Source of the DNA: Aphidius gifuensis
Taxonomy: Eukaryota > Arthropoda > Insecta > Hymenoptera > Braconidae
Length of the DNA stretch: 64,000 bases
Assembly (NCBI RefSeq): GCF_014905175.1
Contig: NC_057790.1
Location: 18,254,469 to 18,318,468, forward strand
Reading direction: 5' to 3'
Shown: in pieces, positions 61,701 to 64,000 of the stretch
Position numbering within the stretch: the first letter of the stretch is position 1
How the letters are laid out: each line of letters starts with the position of its first letter
Notes under the pieces: generated by a model
The model's database searches: none
What the model saw: only the letters and a program-made list of their open reading frames with translations
Told to the model about the DNA's origin: nothing
Program-made: the position numbers and the translations under genes

Positions 61701-64000
61701 CAATCAAAAAAAACAAAGTGAAACTTGATATTGGAATTGATTTCAGGACCACCATGATCGTTCAATGAAATTATAAATATATACTTTCCATATATTGTTT
61801 TGAAGGATTCATTTAAATTCATTTAAAAAAAAAACATACTGATCATAAAAAGTGTATAATTTTACTGATAATAATACAATTGATAATACAGTTGTCTTGT
61901 ATAAATAATTTAAAAATTTCATATACATAAACATCAATTTTGATAATGAAAATTGTTCAATTTAATTTGAAAAGAAAAAAAAAAAAACCAAAGACTTTCA
62001 CACGTAAATGAAAGTATATTTTAAAAATACTTTTTGACCTGATTTTAAATTAAAATAAAATTAGTATAATAATAAAATTGGGTACTTTGTGTTTGTCCGA
62101 CACTCTTCAGACTCAGGTCAAAATTGGCATGTTGGGTCATTTACGTGTGCAATGCGAATCAGCATTTGGCTAAAGTCATGACACAACACATCACACTGAT
62201 GCACAAGTAGTTTTGGCATTATGCCAGGTCAGCTATCCACACAGATATTCGTCTTTTCTCCACGACATGTTTCGGCGGCACTTGATAGATTGATGCGCGT
62301 CTCGAGTGACAGCAAGCAGTGAGTAATCTGCATGCCATCAAGAGACATATACCCATATACCCATATCGCACACAAACATACTATACAAACTATCCAAAAG
62401 TGCCAACATCATGGTTTTAAAATGGATTGCTTATACATTTACTCAGCTGAAAAAAAAATAAAAATGTTATTTACATTAAAGATCCAACGTTCAATCAATT
62501 TTCATTGATTGATCGTTTATTTCACAGTTGTGTCTATTTTATTAAAATTTATTACAAAAATTCTTCAAGTGGAAAAAAAAAAAAAAAACAACGCACAATC
62601 ATAATAAACAAAAAGCTATAAAAAATACATAAAATGAAAAATTATGATTGTCCTCGGCCTCAAAATATTGTCTATAAATAATAATGCAAAAAAAAAAAAT
62701 GTTAAATTGTTGCAAATGCATATTTGAAAGACCTCAATAAAATATAGCAAAATTTTGTTATTATACATCTAGCTTGAAATATAATAATAAATCAAAATAA
62801 AACAAGCTCGTTAGAAAATTCAAATAGATTTAAAAAAAAAAAAATAATTTTAGTCTTTATTAGAATTGTTGAAATTTTGACATTAACGTGATACTCTCAC
62901 AAATGTATGTAAAAGATTAATTTGATGATGAGTGTGTTATAGTATTCAAACGTCATGGTTAATGGTACTACAAAGTTTAAACGTAATGCCAAGCATGCCA
63001 GAAGCATTATTTTACTGTTGTGTATAAGTGTAGGTTTATAAAGATTAGTTGCTAAAAGTGAATAGTTGAGAACCGTTAACGTTGAGTGATTAAGCAAAGT
63101 GCCGAGTGAGGCCTATTTTCGTCTACTGCCAACAAACAACATCATACATCATCCACTATGTTGTCGTTAACGTTGTTTCACTATTAAACATTGTTTATTT
63201 TATTTTTTATTAATTTTTCATTATTTAAAATTTATATATATAGTTGAAATTTAAATTCCAAACAATTGCTTACATTGTAAATTTAATAATGAAATTTTTT
63301 TTTTTTTATTGGTTGTCAAAATTTTATATACTTTAATTATCTGTCAGGTTTTTGAATTGTATGTTTATATATATAGCTTTGGTAAGATTTTAATGTTGTG
63401 TAAATGAACAAATGAAAACCACATGTCTGGATGTAGATTCAAAAGGATGAGTAAATAACACAAAGGCAAATAATTTAAAAGGAAATAGCCTCCGGATGTC
63501 AGTGGCAAATGATGGTTATAGTTGAGGTATTCAAAGTGTGCATGATACATACATATATGCACGTATAATAATTCCCTCAAGCTGTATATAAATTTACTAT
63601 ATATTTTCATCTTCATCAGTATTTTAAAAACTTCATATACCAGGCTATAGCCGCAGCATCAAAAACTTTTGGGTGCATGTATATAGTAGAGACAGAGAGT
63701 TATGTAACAATATTATATCTAGTTGGTCAATCAGATAATTTGAGTGCACACATGTTGTAAATTAATCTTTGGAGGTTGTTAATTATCAATTTTCATCAAT
63801 CGTTGGTATCTATATAATGTAATTATAGCTCAACATTGTATCCGCAATTATGTTTTGCTATACTAAAGGTTGATGGAGAATGAAATTTCCATGACTGATC
63901 GCATGTGATTACAATCAAAATGTCTAGTCAATTGTACTGTCTTAAAAATAGAAATTTAAGTCAATTTTTATTGTCAGATATTTGATATTTTTTTATTGAT
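58738..64000. other. Right end of window without a recognisable gene
   Basis: No exon supported. GC-richer islands lie at about 58860-59040, 59600-60010, 60575-60770 and 62080-62360. A (GTG)n run is at about 60577-60592 and TA/AC-type simple repeats near 61360-61385. GGCGCC occurs at 59833. Frames such as minus 59602-60028 fall in purine-rich sequence and show no domain. If duplication copy 2 is the first exon of a long gene, this would be its intron. Confidence 0.5.

Noticed and set aside
1..64000. CRISPR arrays, rRNA genes and bacterial-type operons
   Set aside because: None seen; the satellite repeats are too long and lack unique spacers, and all genes are spliced eukaryotic genes.

Overview
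The window is AT-rich eukaryotic nuclear DNA with spliced genes (GT-AG introns), many poly(A)/poly(T) tracts and long gene-free stretches. Gene content (an arthropod-style Ly6 pair, FASTKD, NDUFA12, DSCC1 and a RAD18 orthologue) and composition suggest an insect. A parasitoid-wasp-like hymenopteran is my best guess, partly because RAD18 is, to my knowledge, missing from Drosophila. The species assignment is inference only.

Layout. 1-2470: a block of complex satellite repeats. It includes fold-back arms and a ~124 bp tandem repeat with an alternating A/B (~248 bp) higher-order structure, each unit carrying a CTCF-like AGATGGCGC-type motif. 2471-20423: no certain gene. It holds a possible promoter near 4.2 kb and a 532 bp non-autonomous element with terminal inverted repeats and TTAA target sites (7002-7533). 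It may be the 5' intron of the next gene. 20424-32884 (+): ten in-frame exons of a three-PDZ scaffold protein, with a ~7 kb intron that contains a candidate alternative last exon. 34635-43147: a compact cluster of four housekeeping genes in two head-to-head pairs: RAD18 (-)/NDUFA12 (+) and a FASTK-family mitochondrial RNA-binding protein (-)/DSCC1 (+). 43148-50340: no gene seen. 53029-55147 (-): two tandem Ly6/uPAR-fold genes with identical intron phases; one lacks the last cysteine and the GPI tail. 50340-51435 and 57660-58737: two direct copies of a ~1.1 kb segment. It holds a signal-peptide-like exon and a second open exon, and the copies differ less there than in the surrounding DNA. 58738-64000: no gene seen.

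The four housekeeping genes cover DNA-damage tolerance (RAD18), sister-chromatid cohesion and clamp loading (DSCC1), respiratory complex I (NDUFA12) and mitochondrial RNA handling (FASTKD). Their proximity looks like compact bidirectional promoter architecture rather than a functional operon. The most novel candidate is the duplicated two-exon unit at 50.4/57.7 kb. It is either a small secreted-protein family or a structured RNA, because its core also contains four good hairpins in a row. All splice structures were read by eye and checked only for frame consistency; no database search was possible.
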